A stretch of 64,000 nt of DNA from Sulfuricurvum sp. 17-40-25 (GTDB lineage: Bacteria; Campylobacterota; Campylobacteria; Campylobacterales; Sulfurimonadaceae). This document shows, piece after piece, positions 26,896-36,583 of the stretch (positions within the stretch are counted from its first letter, which is position 1; each line of letters starts with the position of its first letter). Position numbers and translations under genes: made by a program. Location: contig NCIJ01000008.1 of assembly GCA_002282015.1 (NCBI GenBank), forward strand, positions 23,289-87,288, in the 5' to 3' direction. The notes below the pieces were generated by a model. It did no database searches. It had not been told where the DNA came from and worked only from the letters and a program-made list of their open reading frames with translations.

Positions 26896-27981
26896 TTAGC
26901 GTAAATGCGAGTAAACAACACGAAATATGTTTTGACCATCTCTGTATTCATACTCTAAGGTCATGTGATGCATTTGAAGAATCGAGTGCACTATGTATAA
27001 GCCTAGACCCATTCCATGGTTTTTATTTTTTGTATCCGTATGAAAAGGCTTGAAATATTCAGTTAAAGGCTTTTCGATTCGTTCTCCATTGGAAATAAAG
27101 AGAAGGTTTTCCTCTTCTTCGATAGTAACGTGCCCATCTTTTGAATATTTTAGTCCATTATCAATAAGATTTTTGAGAGCTAAGCAAAAGAGATCCAAAT
27201 CAACATTGATTTTCTCAAAAGAGATGTTTCGAAGCTTGATCGTATCGGTTTTTTCAAGCAGAAGCATGTCGATTGATTTTTGAACAATGATGTTCATCTT
27301 GTAGGCGTGCAGGTTGAGTGAGTAGTTGTTGGATACCACTTGTTCAACTTTTGCAAAATCATCTATCAGATGGGTCAGCTTCTCAAAAATAGTGATTATG
27401 CGGTTCTTTTGTTTTTCATCGTCTATGAGTTCACTGACAATTCTCCCCTTCGCAATAGGAGTTTTCAGCTCATGCATGATGGTTCGTAAAAAGAGCTGTC
27501 TGGATTTTAATTGCTCTTGCGCATCATTGATGTTTTTCATAATGAGATAGTAGATAAACATAAATAAAATCATCACTAACACAAAGAGATAAATATCTAC
27601 GTAACTTCTCTCAAATGTATTGGAGTCATCTTTAAAAAGGATTCTAAAATTTGGAGTGATGATGTGTAAATAATAGTGTCCATCTGCAGCAATAGTTTCA
27701 AATCCTTTTTTTCTCATGATAGGATGTTTTGCGTGGTGTAAAATAGGATGAGGATTCTCAACAAGTCTAAAATTAAAACCATACAGGTATTGGGTTGTTT
27801 CTTCTTTGGAAAGTCTTTCTTTGTGGATGTGTTCAGCAAGCTTTTCATAATACCGCACTACATGATCGTCTGCTTTTGTCTCTTGCATTTCATGAAAAGG
27901 GAGTATTGCTAAAATCAGGAGTATGAATAAAAAAGCAAAGAGAAGTCTGATCTTGGTTTTGAGAGATAGGGTTATTTTCAT
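26896..27981 (-). CDS. ArsS-like sensor histidine kinase
   Basis: 361 aa: first TM (about 12-28), a periplasmic loop, second TM (about 130-147), then a HisKA dimerisation helix with MHELKTPIAKGR (His near 168) and an HATPase domain with NLIDNGLKYS and GMGLGLYIVHS. This follows the ArsS group of epsilonproteobacterial kinases that sense acid or other envelope conditions. Its start overlaps the response-regulator stop by ATGA. The sensory loop is His-rich in places (HHAKHP), which may matter for pH or metal sensing. Confidence 0.9.
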   Translation of the reverse strand: MKITLSLKTKIRLLFAFLFILLILAILPFHEMQETKADDHVVRYYEKLAEHIHKERLSKEETTQYLYGFNFRLVENPHPILHHAKHPIMRKKGFETIAADGHYYLHIITPNFRILFKDDSNTFERSYVDIYLFVLVMILFMFIYYLIMKNINDAQEQLKSRQLFLRTIMHELKTPIAKGRIVSELIDDEKQKNRIITIFEKLTHLIDDFAKVEQVVSNNYSLNLHAYKMNIIVQKSIDMLLLEKTDTIKLRNISFEKINVDLDLFCLALKNLIDNGLKYSKDGHVTIEEEENLLFISNGERIEKPLTEYFKPFHTDTKNKNHGMGLGLYIVHSILQMHHMTLEYEYRDGQNIFRVVYSHLR

Positions 27982-28640
27982 TGTGTTATTTTATAGCCTA
28001 AGCCACGAATGGAGTGTAAGTAACGCGGATTTTTGGAATCATCACCCAGTTTTGTACGAAGTCTGCCAATAATAACGTCCAAGCTTTTGGAATAGCTGTC
28101 GCTTAAACTCTGGCAATCTTCTACAATTTGTTCGCGGGAAACAACGGAATTTTTATTGCGCAGTAGGCAAAACATCACTTCATATTCTGCATGGGTAAGA
28201 TCCAAATCGTGTTCTTTGAAGGTGATCTTTAGACGTGATTTATCATAGACAAAGTCACTTTGGAGAGTAGGATGAGCATTCTTTTTGATTCGTCTTAAAA
28301 GGCTTTGAATGACGGCATACATCTCTTTTGGATCATAGGGCTTTGGCAAATAATAATCAGCCCCCATCTGCAAGCCCATGATTTTGTCTGTTGAGTCACT
28401 TATTGCACTCGAGATGATGATAGGAATATCGTATTTTTTAACCACTTCGCTACACACTTCAAGCCCATCCATACCGGGAAGTGTTAGATCTAAGATGAGC
28501 AAATCATACTTATCCACCCCTGAGCTTAGAGCCAGGAATGGGTCTTGGAAGTTTGTTATTTTGATATTGTATTTTTCAAGGTATTCCCCCAAAAAAAGAG
28601 AAAAATCGGGATCGTCCTCAATCATTAAAATAGTAATCAT
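27978..28640 (-). CDS. OmpR-family response regulator, ArsR-like
   Basis: 220 aa: receiver domain (phospho-acceptor in LLILDLTLPGMDG near 55, KPYD near 105) and a winged-helix DNA-binding domain ending with YLHSIRGLGYKI. Partner of the overlapping kinase. It is 22 bp downstream of the 201-aa protein gene, whose promoter has 10-bp-spaced direct repeats that could be its site. Confidence 0.93.
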   Translation of the reverse strand: MITILMIEDDPDFSLFLGEYLEKYNIKITNFQDPFLALSSGVDKYDLLILDLTLPGMDGLEVCSEVVKKYDIPIIISSAISDSTDKIMGLQMGADYYLPKPYDPKEMYAVIQSLLRRIKKNAHPTLQSDFVYDKSRLKITFKEHDLDLTHAEYEVMFCLLRNKNSVVSREQIVEDCQSLSDSYSKSLDVIIGRLRTKLGDDSKNPRYLHSIRGLGYKITQ

Positions 28641-28661
28641 AACATCTTCCTTATAGTACCA

Positions 28662-29267
28662 TTATGCGTAAAATGACCTTGTATTATAATTATCGGATTC
28701 CTTTAAAACCTGATTCAAAGAGTTAATGACAAATTTTTGGGTATCTTCTTGTGAGAGGGTATTTTCTTGTGAATTATACTTGGTAAGAATATCCATTACC
28801 TGGGCTTTCGCATCGTCTTTGAGGCTGACGATTTTACTGGTATAATCTAAAATACTCTCAAATGAGGATGAAGTAGTGCTGGTGGTTGAGTCGTCTTCTT
28901 CATCAGAGCTTAGCAGACTCTCTAATAAATCAGTGACACTTGAGATCTCTTCTTGTTTCACAGGGGGTGGGCCCATAGGTCTTCCCCCTCCATCTCCTTT
29001 ACCAACACCTGCCAAACTGCCAATCTCTTTAGCATCAAAACCAGAAGCGGACATAACGCTTTCCATCGCTTTAGAGGGTTCTATTCCTGCTTCTTGCATT
29101 GCTGCGACGATCTCTTTTGCATCAGTTGCAGACAATGACTCTGAATCATACTGAGACAGCAAATCGGTTATAAATGCCTGTTGTTCAGTTGATAAACTGC
29201 TGGATTTACTCGTACTGCTCGTTTGCGGTTGATAAACTTGACTGGAACTTATTGAACTGATACTCAT
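28662..29267 (-). CDS. Ser-rich helical protein with EF-hand-like N-half, two-component operon
   Basis: 201 aa, no Sec signal (begins MSISSISSSQVYQPQTSSTS). Residues 25-85 form two helices with a DSESLSATDAKEIV loop that resembles an EF-hand. A Gly-Pro linker (KGDGGGRPMGPPP) at about 90-105 is followed by acidic and Ser/Thr stretches (SSDEEDDSTTSTTSSS). Function unknown. It is the first gene of the operon with the ArsR/ArsS-like pair, and its promoter carries tandem repeats, so it is likely a target and perhaps a modulator of that system. Confidence 0.75.
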   Translation of the reverse strand: MSISSISSSQVYQPQTSSTSKSSSLSTEQQAFITDLLSQYDSESLSATDAKEIVAAMQEAGIEPSKAMESVMSASGFDAKEIGSLAGVGKGDGGGRPMGPPPVKQEEISSVTDLLESLLSSDEEDDSTTSTTSSSFESILDYTSKIVSLKDDAKAQVMDILTKYNSQENTLSQEDTQKFVINSLNQVLKESDNYNTRSFYA

Positions 29268-29315
29268 GATTAACCCCTTTTTATTTTAGAAAAGCATACA
29301 AGCTTGATTTAAACG

Positions 29316-29345
29316 TGTATACAATCCAAAGTAAATGAAAGTAAA
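29316..29345 (-). promoter_or_regulatory. Tandem 8-bp repeats and -10 before the 201-aa gene
   Basis: On the minus strand TTTACTTT occurs twice (29345-29338 and 29335-29328), exactly 10 bp apart, followed 6 bp later by TATACA (29321-29316). One-turn direct repeats covering the -35 are the usual layout of OmpR-family activator sites. Confidence 0.55.
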
Positions 29346-29447
29346 CACTTTCTAAAAGTGCTTGCCAGTTTTTGTCATGATTACAGTGAGATATAGCTAG
29401 AAATATTAAATGGTGAAAAACTTAAAAGGTTAATACATACTGTAATA

Positions 29448-29858
29448 GGGGTTATTTGAATGCCCGTATAGGAGCAGGTATCGCACTGCCAACCTATAAG
29501 TAACATTGAACAATAACAATAGAGACTACATCACTTCTTTGAACCTGATTTATAGTATGGATAAATTGAATCTGTTTGCGGGGTATAACTTTACCAAAAA
29601 TAATGATGATATTTCTGATATAGTTGAGTATCAAAACATGCATGCTATCAGTGCAGGTGTTGGATACTCGGTTACTGACAAATTGTATGAATGGATCGTA
29701 TTCCGGCTTAGACAGTACGACAAAAGACACAATTGAGACTGAGAGCGTATCCGTAATGCTAGCTACAGCTTAAACGAGTATTGGTTCACTATTCATATGG
29801 TCTGAGCGACTCGACAAGCGATAATGATGTATCTGTTAATCTAGGATACCGTTTCTAA
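29448..29858 (+). pseudogene. Decayed outer-membrane beta-barrel gene
   Basis: Pieces in different frames align with the intact outer-membrane protein at 60255-61064: NARIGAGIALPTYK, then SLNLIYSMDKLNLFAGYNFTK with YQNMHAISAGVGYSV, then ASYSLNEYW and YGLSDSTSDNDVSVNLGYRF ending in a stop at 29856. The N-terminal half is missing and there are at least two frame changes. It lies opposite the ArsSR-like operon, matching the pairing of an outer-membrane protein with a two-component system seen near 60 kb. Confidence 0.82.
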
Positions 29859-29945
29859 TATTTTTTGAAATCCATCTTTTAAGTAAAATATTTAGGATGA
29901 TAAGCTAATCTATTTAAATATTAGTATAGTAAAAGGTGGGTAGCA

Positions 29946-30380
29946 ATGAAAATTAAAATGATAATCGCACTTGTTATGTTATTTAGTATAGGTTTGTGGG
30001 GAGGCGAGAGTATTGCTATCGTTAAGAGTGTGAACGGTAATGCTCAAATCAAGAGAGATAGTGCTTATTTGAATCTTGTAAGAGGCTCAGAACTTCAAAC
30101 AGGTGATATTGTTCAAACCTCTGATAAGGCAAGTGTTGGGCTTGTATTTAATGATGGTACTGTGCTTTCAGTTGGGCCAAAGAGTATGTTGGAGCTGAAT
30201 AAATATCTTTTTAAACCGTCTTCAAAAGAGTATGATTTTGATGTGACGCTTAAAAAGGGAACAACAGCATATGAATCAGGAAAACTTGGAAAACTCGCGC
30301 CTGAAAAAGTTGCTTTTAGAGTTCCTCAAGGTTCCATTGGCGTACGTGGCACCAAGTTTATCGTTGATGTAGAGGAATAG
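29946..30380 (+). CDS. FecR-domain periplasmic protein
   Basis: 144 aa with a signal peptide (about 1-19) and a FecR-like beta domain: GNAQIKRDSAYLNLVRGSELQTGDIVQTSDKASVGLVFNDGTVLSVGPKS, ending VPQGSIGVRGTKFIV. There is no FecI sigma factor or TonB receptor beside it, so it is not a classical FecR signal relay. It heads a tight operon (gaps of 2 and 0 bp) with an OmpA-domain protein and a CHASE2-HD-GYP enzyme. AAGGTGGG precedes the ATG. Confidence 0.9.
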   Translation: MKIKMIIALVMLFSIGLWGGESIAIVKSVNGNAQIKRDSAYLNLVRGSELQTGDIVQTSDKASVGLVFNDGTVLSVGPKSMLELNKYLFKPSSKEYDFDVTLKKGTTAYESGKLGKLAPEKVAFRVPQGSIGVRGTKFIVDVEE

Positions 30381-30382
30381 GC

Positions 30383-30979
30383 ATGGTTGCTTTTTTAGTA
30401 TCGGCAGCGATTATTCTGTCTCTTCCATTTTTGGTTTCCTCTCCGAAAACAACCGTTATTTTATTGGATAATAATAAAACAAACAGTGCGGTGGATGTTA
30501 CGACTAAAGCTGGGAAAGTCACCCTGGATAAACCATATGCACAAACTAGTTTATCAGCGACTGATGTAAGTCCAAAGCCTATAAGTCAAGCTGATGAGGA
30601 AGAAATCAATAAGAAATATAAAGGTTTGATGGATGTACTTCCGCATCAACCTGTCAGTATGCTATTTTATTTTGAGGAAGGTTCCAGTCAGCTTGTGCCA
30701 GAATCAAAAGGTCAAATAGGATTACTTATTGAACTAATTAAAAACGAGGAGCCTTGTATTGTGGATATCATTGGTCATTCTGACACAGCAGGTACTGTAC
30801 AGAGTAATTATGAGTTAGCATTGAAAAGAGCTCAATCATTAAAAGTTTTTTTAGAAGAGAACCAGGTTGAAATGAAACAAGTTACTGTACAGTCATATGG
30901 GGAAAGCGATCCGCTTATCCCTACAGGAGATAATATTTCGGAACCAAAAAATAGACGTGTTGAAGTTATTGTGCGATAA
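30383..30979 (+). CDS. Inner-membrane-anchored OmpA-domain protein
   Basis: 198 aa: one N-terminal hydrophobic segment (about 3-20), a linker of about 75 residues, and an OmpA C-terminal peptidoglycan-binding domain (FYFEEGSSQL, DIIGHSDTAGTVQSNYELALKRA, QSYGESDPLIP, NRRVEVIV). The Asp and Arg that contact diaminopimelate are in place. The anchor has no clear cleavage site, so it may bridge the inner membrane and the wall. It lies between FecR and the CHASE2-HD-GYP gene. Confidence 0.9.
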   Translation: MVAFLVSAAIILSLPFLVSSPKTTVILLDNNKTNSAVDVTTKAGKVTLDKPYAQTSLSATDVSPKPISQADEEEINKKYKGLMDVLPHQPVSMLFYFEEGSSQLVPESKGQIGLLIELIKNEEPCIVDIIGHSDTAGTVQSNYELALKRAQSLKVFLEENQVEMKQVTVQSYGESDPLIPTGDNISEPKNRRVEVIVR

Positions 30980-32920
30980 ATGAATTTTAAATCAAAAACC
31001 TTTTTCTTTGTCTCTTTCATCTTAACGATTCTTTTTTATGTGGGATGGTGGAACAGTTCTATACTGATTAATTTGGATCATAAAATATATGATCTTGTGA
31101 TTTCTTTTGATACAAAGCCTCCATCGGTTGCCTCAACAACAGTAGTTGAGATTGATGAAAAAAGTCTTCAGGCATTGGGCCAATGGCCATGGCCAAGAGT
31201 TGTTACCGCTTCGTTAGTAAAAAAAATAGCAGCTAATCGTCCTGCTGCAGTCTCATTGGATCTTATATTTCCAGAAGAAGATAGAACCTCACCGGCAATT
31301 GTAAATAATTTTTATAACGACTTTTTTCGGCTTAAAACAACTTTTTCGGGTCTTCCTGATATTTTAAAAGATAACGACCTTATTTTTGCAGATTCAATAA
31401 GTAATAATAATGTTGTTCTCCCTGTTTTTTTTACTGAATCAGCCTCAATGACAAAAGAATGCACCATCTCGCAAAAGTTTTTGATTCAGGAAAAAAAGCC
31501 TCTTTTAGGATTATTTGAAAGTCCTTATTTATTGTGCAGTCTCCCTGGAATTCAGAATAAAGCCAAAGCTGTTGGGCACATTCAAGCATCCCCTGATGAA
31601 GATGGAATTTTAAGACGATTGCCTCTATTGATTCGGCATCAAGATGAGTTGATACCAACCTTGGGGTTGGCAACCATGACATCGCTTGATCCAGGGGTAA
31701 AAGTAGAACAAACAGATCTATTAACTAATGATATTACGGTTCAAACACTTAGACATACATTCACGACGGATGAACAAGCGAATGTTCTTTTACGCTTTTA
31801 TCCTCGTAACTGGTATCATAGAATTTCGGCTTTGGATGTTTTTAACGGAGATTATGATCCCAACCTTTTTCAAGGTAAATTTGTATTTATCGGGGCAACG
31901 GCAATGGGATTGCATGATCACTATACCATTAGCGACGGGTCAATACGTTCAGGTGTTTTCGCTCATGCAACTTTGATTGAGGACTTGCTCAATGATACTA
32001 TGCTTACACAGCCTTCTGTATATAAAATTATCAATATCTCTTTGTCTGCCTTATTTGCATTGATCTTGATGATATTAATGTTTCGCAAACATTATGTGTA
32101 TATGCTCGTAATGTTCTTTATAGTGGAAATTTTTGGCTTTATTTCAAGTTATATACTGCTACGAGAAAATATTTATATTTCTATTGGTTACTTTGTTATT
32201 CCACTTATTTCCTATGTATTTGTATTATCGATTGCTTTATTTTTTATTTATTATCGAGATCGAAAACTTTTTTATGAAGATATGAGTAAGGCCAATATGG
32301 CTATGCTGGAGAGTATGGCATTAGTAGCAGAAACGCGGGATACGGATACAGGAGCACATATTATCCGAACCAAAGAATATATCAGAGTATTGGCACTATA
32401 CCTAAAATCTAAAAATAGGCATAAAGATATATTGACTTCGGATTATATTGTGAATTTATATCATGCTGCTCCTTTGCATGATATCGGAAAAGTGGGTATT
32501 CCGGATTATATTTTGAAAAAGAATGGCAAATTAACGGAAGATGAATTTGAAATAATGAAAACTCATTCGTTGTTAGGAAAAGAGATTATAGGGAATTCTA
32601 TACACGCATATCATGAGACCAAGATGCTGAGGATTGCTTATAACATTGCCTATTCTCATCATGAGAAGTGGAATGGCTCAGGATATCCATTAGGTCTGAA
32701 GGGGGAGGATATTCCCTTGGAAGCAAGACTAATGGCCATTGCAGATGTTTACGATGCTCTCATTAGTAAACGATGTTATAAACCATCATTCACATTAGAA
32801 ATGGCAGAAGAGATAATTGTTCAAGGCAATGGGATCCATTTCGATCCGGAGTTAGTTGATGCATTTCTTATATTGAAAGAAGAGTTTCAAATGATTGCTG
32901 AAAAATTCACTGATTCTTAG
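30980..32920 (+). CDS. CHASE2-sensor HD-GYP phosphodiesterase
   Basis: 646 aa: N-terminal TM (about 6-26), periplasmic CHASE2 domain (about 30-340, with ALGQWPWPR and FIGATAMGLHD), three TM helices (about 347-430), and a C-terminal HD-GYP domain. Catalytic motifs: HDIGKVGIP with H500-D501, KTHSLLGKEI, HHEKWNGSGYP near 560 and DVYDAL. Expected to degrade c-di-GMP in response to an extracytoplasmic signal. Its ATG follows the OmpA-gene stop directly. Most CHASE2 proteins carry cyclase, kinase or GGDEF outputs; HD-GYP with FecR and OmpA partners is less familiar to me. Confidence 0.92.
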   Translation: MNFKSKTFFFVSFILTILFYVGWWNSSILINLDHKIYDLVISFDTKPPSVASTTVVEIDEKSLQALGQWPWPRVVTASLVKKIAANRPAAVSLDLIFPEEDRTSPAIVNNFYNDFFRLKTTFSGLPDILKDNDLIFADSISNNNVVLPVFFTESASMTKECTISQKFLIQEKKPLLGLFESPYLLCSLPGIQNKAKAVGHIQASPDEDGILRRLPLLIRHQDELIPTLGLATMTSLDPGVKVEQTDLLTNDITVQTLRHTFTTDEQANVLLRFYPRNWYHRISALDVFNGDYDPNLFQGKFVFIGATAMGLHDHYTISDGSIRSGVFAHATLIEDLLNDTMLTQPSVYKIINISLSALFALILMILMFRKHYVYMLVMFFIVEIFGFISSYILLRENIYISIGYFVIPLISYVFVLSIALFFIYYRDRKLFYEDMSKANMAMLESMALVAETRDTDTGAHIIRTKEYIRVLALYLKSKNRHKDILTSDYIVNLYHAAPLHDIGKVGIPDYILKKNGKLTEDEFEIMKTHSLLGKEIIGNSIHAYHETKMLRIAYNIAYSHHEKWNGSGYPLGLKGEDIPLEARLMAIADVYDALISKRCYKPSFTLEMAEEIIVQGNGIHFDPELVDAFLILKEEFQMIAEKFTDS

Positions 32921-32977
32921 AAGCGTAATTTTATTCGAATTTTTAAAGTAACTTCGTTAGTTATGGTGCAAAGATTA

Positions 32978-32993
32978 CTCCTCTAGCGAGGAG
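32978..32993. terminator. Hairpin between converging genes
   Basis: CTCCTC / GAGGAG perfect 6-bp stem with TAGC loop, 2 bp beyond the putA stop and 58 bp after the HD-GYP stop. The T tract is weak on both sides. Confidence 0.5.
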
Positions 32994-32995
32994 AA

Positions 32996-35900
32996 TTAAA
33001 GTTCCGTTAACGTTAACCCTTGAATCCCTAAGTTTCCATAGCGATGATAACTGTTTGAGATACTTTGCTCGATAAAGTAGTGCATAAGTTCTAAACGACC
33101 ATGGGATACAAAAGGACTGCTTGCGATATAGATGGCTTTACTCGCGACTTGCTCATAAATATTTTGGGTTACATTTTCTGGATGTAAGAATCTGACTCTC
33201 TGAACTTGCGGCATCATCTCGATGAGCTCATCTTCATCCTGTCTATTGATGGTATCCTCTTTACCTATAAATGAGGCCTGTTTTGATTCTAACCAAATCA
33301 ATTCGGCTTTTCTGCTCTTCTTTGGTAGGGAGATATGAAGCTTTGCTCCGATCATTTTGATCGCCATAATCGTCGTTAAAATTTCATCCAACGCATCGTT
33401 CTCTTCCACCCTTAACAGGACACTTTCAACCGGCAAGTAGCGAATAATATTACTCTCACCTCGTATATAGGCATAGTCATGCTCTTTTAAAAACTCAACT
33501 TCATGCCAATGCGCAAAGTGACAGATATGACGAAGTGATGACTCACACTCATCATTAAATACCGTATCGCGAGTCAATAAGCTTCGCATCTGGTCTATAA
33601 ACTGTGTCGAACAACTCTCATAAAGATTTGTCTCTTTGTAGTCAATGTTCATAAACTGGCCGACATAGTTAAACCCACCCGCTTTTTTCCCACTACCAAT
33701 AGCAGATTTTCTCATCCCGCCAAAGGGTTGACGAATCACAATAGCGCCTGTAGTACCACGGTTTATATAAAGATTTCCGGCAAGAATGTTAGCTTTCCAA
33801 TAATCCTGCTCTCTTTTATCCAGTGTTTCTATACCCGAAGTCAAACCGTATCCTGTTGCATTGACCAGCTCTATTGCATGCTCGAGGTTATCGGCACACA
33901 TGACGCTCAGTACCGGACCAAACAATTCGTTCATGTGACAAAAATCATTGTTCTTGGTTCCCCATCGTACAGAGGGTCTTAGCATATAGGGGTTGCCTTT
34001 ATCTGCATAAGAGGGTGGGACAAGCCACTCTTCACCATCATCAAGATAGGTCAGTGATTTTTTAAGCTCTCCTGCAGGGAGGTTGGAGAGAGTCCCTATG
34101 CGATTTGAAAAATCCCATACTGAACCTGTATGAAGTGACTCTACTGCTTCTTTTAACGTCTTTTTGAAATGTTCATCTTCATAGAGTTCTTTTTCTAAAA
34201 CGAGCAGTGAAGTAGCGGAACATTTTTGTCCGGAGTTATGAAATGCAGACACCACTACGTTTTTAATCGCTTGATCTCTATCGGCAAGTGCGGTTACGAT
34301 GGTCGCATCTTTACCCCCTGTTTCAGCGCTTAAGCTGATGTCTGGACGTGATTTTATGATGCGGTACGCTGTTTGTTCCCCGCCTGTAAATATTGTGAAA
34401 TCAATATCTTTACTAGGAATTACATGTTGACCTACTTCACTTCCAATCGCAGGAAGGAATTGAAGGGTGTTCTTACTGACCCCTGCATCCCAAAAACATT
34501 GACACAGTCTGTATCCGCATAGGGTAGAATCTTCGGCAGGTTTTAGGATTACCGTGTTTCCAGCGGCTAAGGATGCGGCAACTCCTCCAGCGGGAATAGC
34601 GATAGGGAAATTCCAGGGGCTGATGACCAAGCCCACCCCTTTACTGCTTGCTTCAACACCGGTCAGACCAGACATCTTGGCGACACTGTAAGGGTAGAAA
34701 TTTGCAAAGTCAATGGCTTCACTGATCTCTACATCGGTCTCCGTAAACACTTTTCCAACTTCCGCAGCAGCGATACCGATCAAATCAGCTCTGGCTAATC
34801 GTAACTCATGCGCCACATCCATTAAGATCTTTTGTCTCTCTAAATAGTGCAATTTTCTCCAACCATCCGGGTCCTCTTTCGCAGTCGCAATAGCCACTCT
34901 CATATCATCTTCGTTTGCCAACACATAATGTCCGGCGAATTTTTTCTCATGATATTGAGATTTATCGATTACATCGATGATATTTTCATCTCTTTGAACA
35001 ATTCTACCGCCAACTACAGGGTACGCGTTAAAACCACCCACTTCCCCAATATTTTGCCATTTATCCCGGATATCCTCCGCCCATTTTCGATTGGCAGGTA
35101 ACACAAAATCGGTATCGGGTTCATTTTCAAAGTGATAATATTTGATGTCAATTTCTTTTTTGCTGATGACTTGATTTCTATCTTGTGTTCGGTAGGGTTT
35201 TTGGTCAACCGTTGGTATTAATGCAATGGCATCATCATAGCTTTTGATGAGAGTTTCCCATGCTGGAGTGTCGACTTCAAGCCCGAAACTGTGTCGTAAA
35301 AAGTTTTGATCGGCGGTATTTTCATCAAATCGGCGAACAAGATAGGCAATGGCATTGGTAAAGGTATCTTTAGTAGCGGTTGGAGCATATAGGATTACAT
35401 TCAATCCCTCTTTTTTGAGTACTTGATACGCGGCCTCACTCATCCCCTCCAGCATCTCAGCAGAACAGTAGGCTTGCGTCCCTCTCTCTCTTGCTAAGAG
35501 CATCGCTAATGCATGGTCAAAAAGATTATGAGAGGCTACTCCCGTATGGACATAGGGTGCAACTTGCGGATCTAGTAAAAAGTCCATTGCGATCTTGAAG
35601 TTTGCATCACTCTCTGCCTTGGAAGCATACGTCACATTATGCCAACCTCTCAAAGAAGCTTCGGTTAACTCCATCTCTTGATTCGCACCTTTGACAATAC
35701 GAATTTTGATAGGTGCTCCACCGTTTTGAACTCTATTTTTAGCCCAAGCGGCTAGATCTCTGATAAAAATCATCGCATCGGGCAGATAGTTTTGGATAAC
35801 GATACCGGCGTGAAAATCTTTGAACTCTTCTTTTTCTAAAACATTTTTAAAAGAATCAATGGTGATTTCAATATCTCTATACTCTTCCATATCAAGATTT

Positions 35901-36583
35901 ACAAATTTATACTGTGTTTTACCCTCTTTATCTTTATAGGGATTTTTCATCGCAGCACGGTAGACTTTTTCTAATTGTTCGGAAATTTTTGCAATATTAT
36001 TGTCATGTGCATGTGGGATTATTTGAGAAAAAAGATTGGAGATTTTGATAGAGAGGTAGTCAATATCGGGGTTTTTTAAAAGTTTGATGTATTTATCGAC
36101 TCGCTCTTGAGCCTCTTCTTCACTTAGTACTATCTCACCGATGACATTGATGTTGACCCGAGTGCCTTCATCGCGTCTGGCTTTCATGTGTTTGGCTAAA
36201 AGAGGGTCTTCACCTTTGATGACGATACTGCTGATGTCATTTCGAAGGTACTTGATAAAGAGGGGTATAGAGATGGAACTGACATAAATGCCTACATCAC
36301 GAAACAACCAGATTAGAATCTGTTCAAATTGAGAAAAAAAGTCGGTACTTTTGTATTTGGCAAAGATATGCTCCAGCTGATCAGCGACTCTGTCTCCATC
36401 TTTTGAACGAAAACTTTGATCCAGTAACTCAATCAGAAATATCTTATTAATAGGATTTTTCAACATTTTCATCATCATGTCGTGAAAATCTTGTTCCTTG
36501 CCTTTTCGTGAAACCTGTATCTTCTTTTGCCACGCATAAGCGATGCTTTTTACTTCTTGAACTGTCTTTTCGGGTATGCTCAT
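32996..36583 (-). CDS. putA: Bifunctional proline dehydrogenase / glutamate-semialdehyde dehydrogenase
   Basis: Oxidises proline to glutamate in two steps. The 1195-aa protein has a proline dehydrogenase barrel at about 130-470 (RIVKGANQEME, then YAPTATKDTFTNAIAYLVRR) and an aldehyde dehydrogenase domain at about 550-1000 (SPWNFPIAIPAGG, catalytic Glu in SAETGGKDA, Cys in GQKCSATS). A C-terminal extension of about 190 aa follows. There is no N-terminal ribbon-helix-helix domain, so unlike E. coli PutA it would not be a repressor. No putP is nearby. Confidence 0.96.
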   Translation of the reverse strand: MSIPEKTVQEVKSIAYAWQKKIQVSRKGKEQDFHDMMMKMLKNPINKIFLIELLDQSFRSKDGDRVADQLEHIFAKYKSTDFFSQFEQILIWLFRDVGIYVSSISIPLFIKYLRNDISSIVIKGEDPLLAKHMKARRDEGTRVNINVIGEIVLSEEEAQERVDKYIKLLKNPDIDYLSIKISNLFSQIIPHAHDNNIAKISEQLEKVYRAAMKNPYKDKEGKTQYKFVNLDMEEYRDIEITIDSFKNVLEKEEFKDFHAGIVIQNYLPDAMIFIRDLAAWAKNRVQNGGAPIKIRIVKGANQEMELTEASLRGWHNVTYASKAESDANFKIAMDFLLDPQVAPYVHTGVASHNLFDHALAMLLARERGTQAYCSAEMLEGMSEAAYQVLKKEGLNVILYAPTATKDTFTNAIAYLVRRFDENTADQNFLRHSFGLEVDTPAWETLIKSYDDAIALIPTVDQKPYRTQDRNQVISKKEIDIKYYHFENEPDTDFVLPANRKWAEDIRDKWQNIGEVGGFNAYPVVGGRIVQRDENIIDVIDKSQYHEKKFAGHYVLANEDDMRVAIATAKEDPDGWRKLHYLERQKILMDVAHELRLARADLIGIAAAEVGKVFTETDVEISEAIDFANFYPYSVAKMSGLTGVEASSKGVGLVISPWNFPIAIPAGGVAASLAAGNTVILKPAEDSTLCGYRLCQCFWDAGVSKNTLQFLPAIGSEVGQHVIPSKDIDFTIFTGGEQTAYRIIKSRPDISLSAETGGKDATIVTALADRDQAIKNVVVSAFHNSGQKCSATSLLVLEKELYEDEHFKKTLKEAVESLHTGSVWDFSNRIGTLSNLPAGELKKSLTYLDDGEEWLVPPSYADKGNPYMLRPSVRWGTKNNDFCHMNELFGPVLSVMCADNLEHAIELVNATGYGLTSGIETLDKREQDYWKANILAGNLYINRGTTGAIVIRQPFGGMRKSAIGSGKKAGGFNYVGQFMNIDYKETNLYESCSTQFIDQMRSLLTRDTVFNDECESSLRHICHFAHWHEVEFLKEHDYAYIRGESNIIRYLPVESVLLRVEENDALDEILTTIMAIKMIGAKLHISLPKKSRKAELIWLESKQASFIGKEDTINRQDEDELIEMMPQVQRVRFLHPENVTQNIYEQVASKAIYIASSPFVSHGRLELMHYFIEQSISNSYHRYGNLGIQGLTLTEL

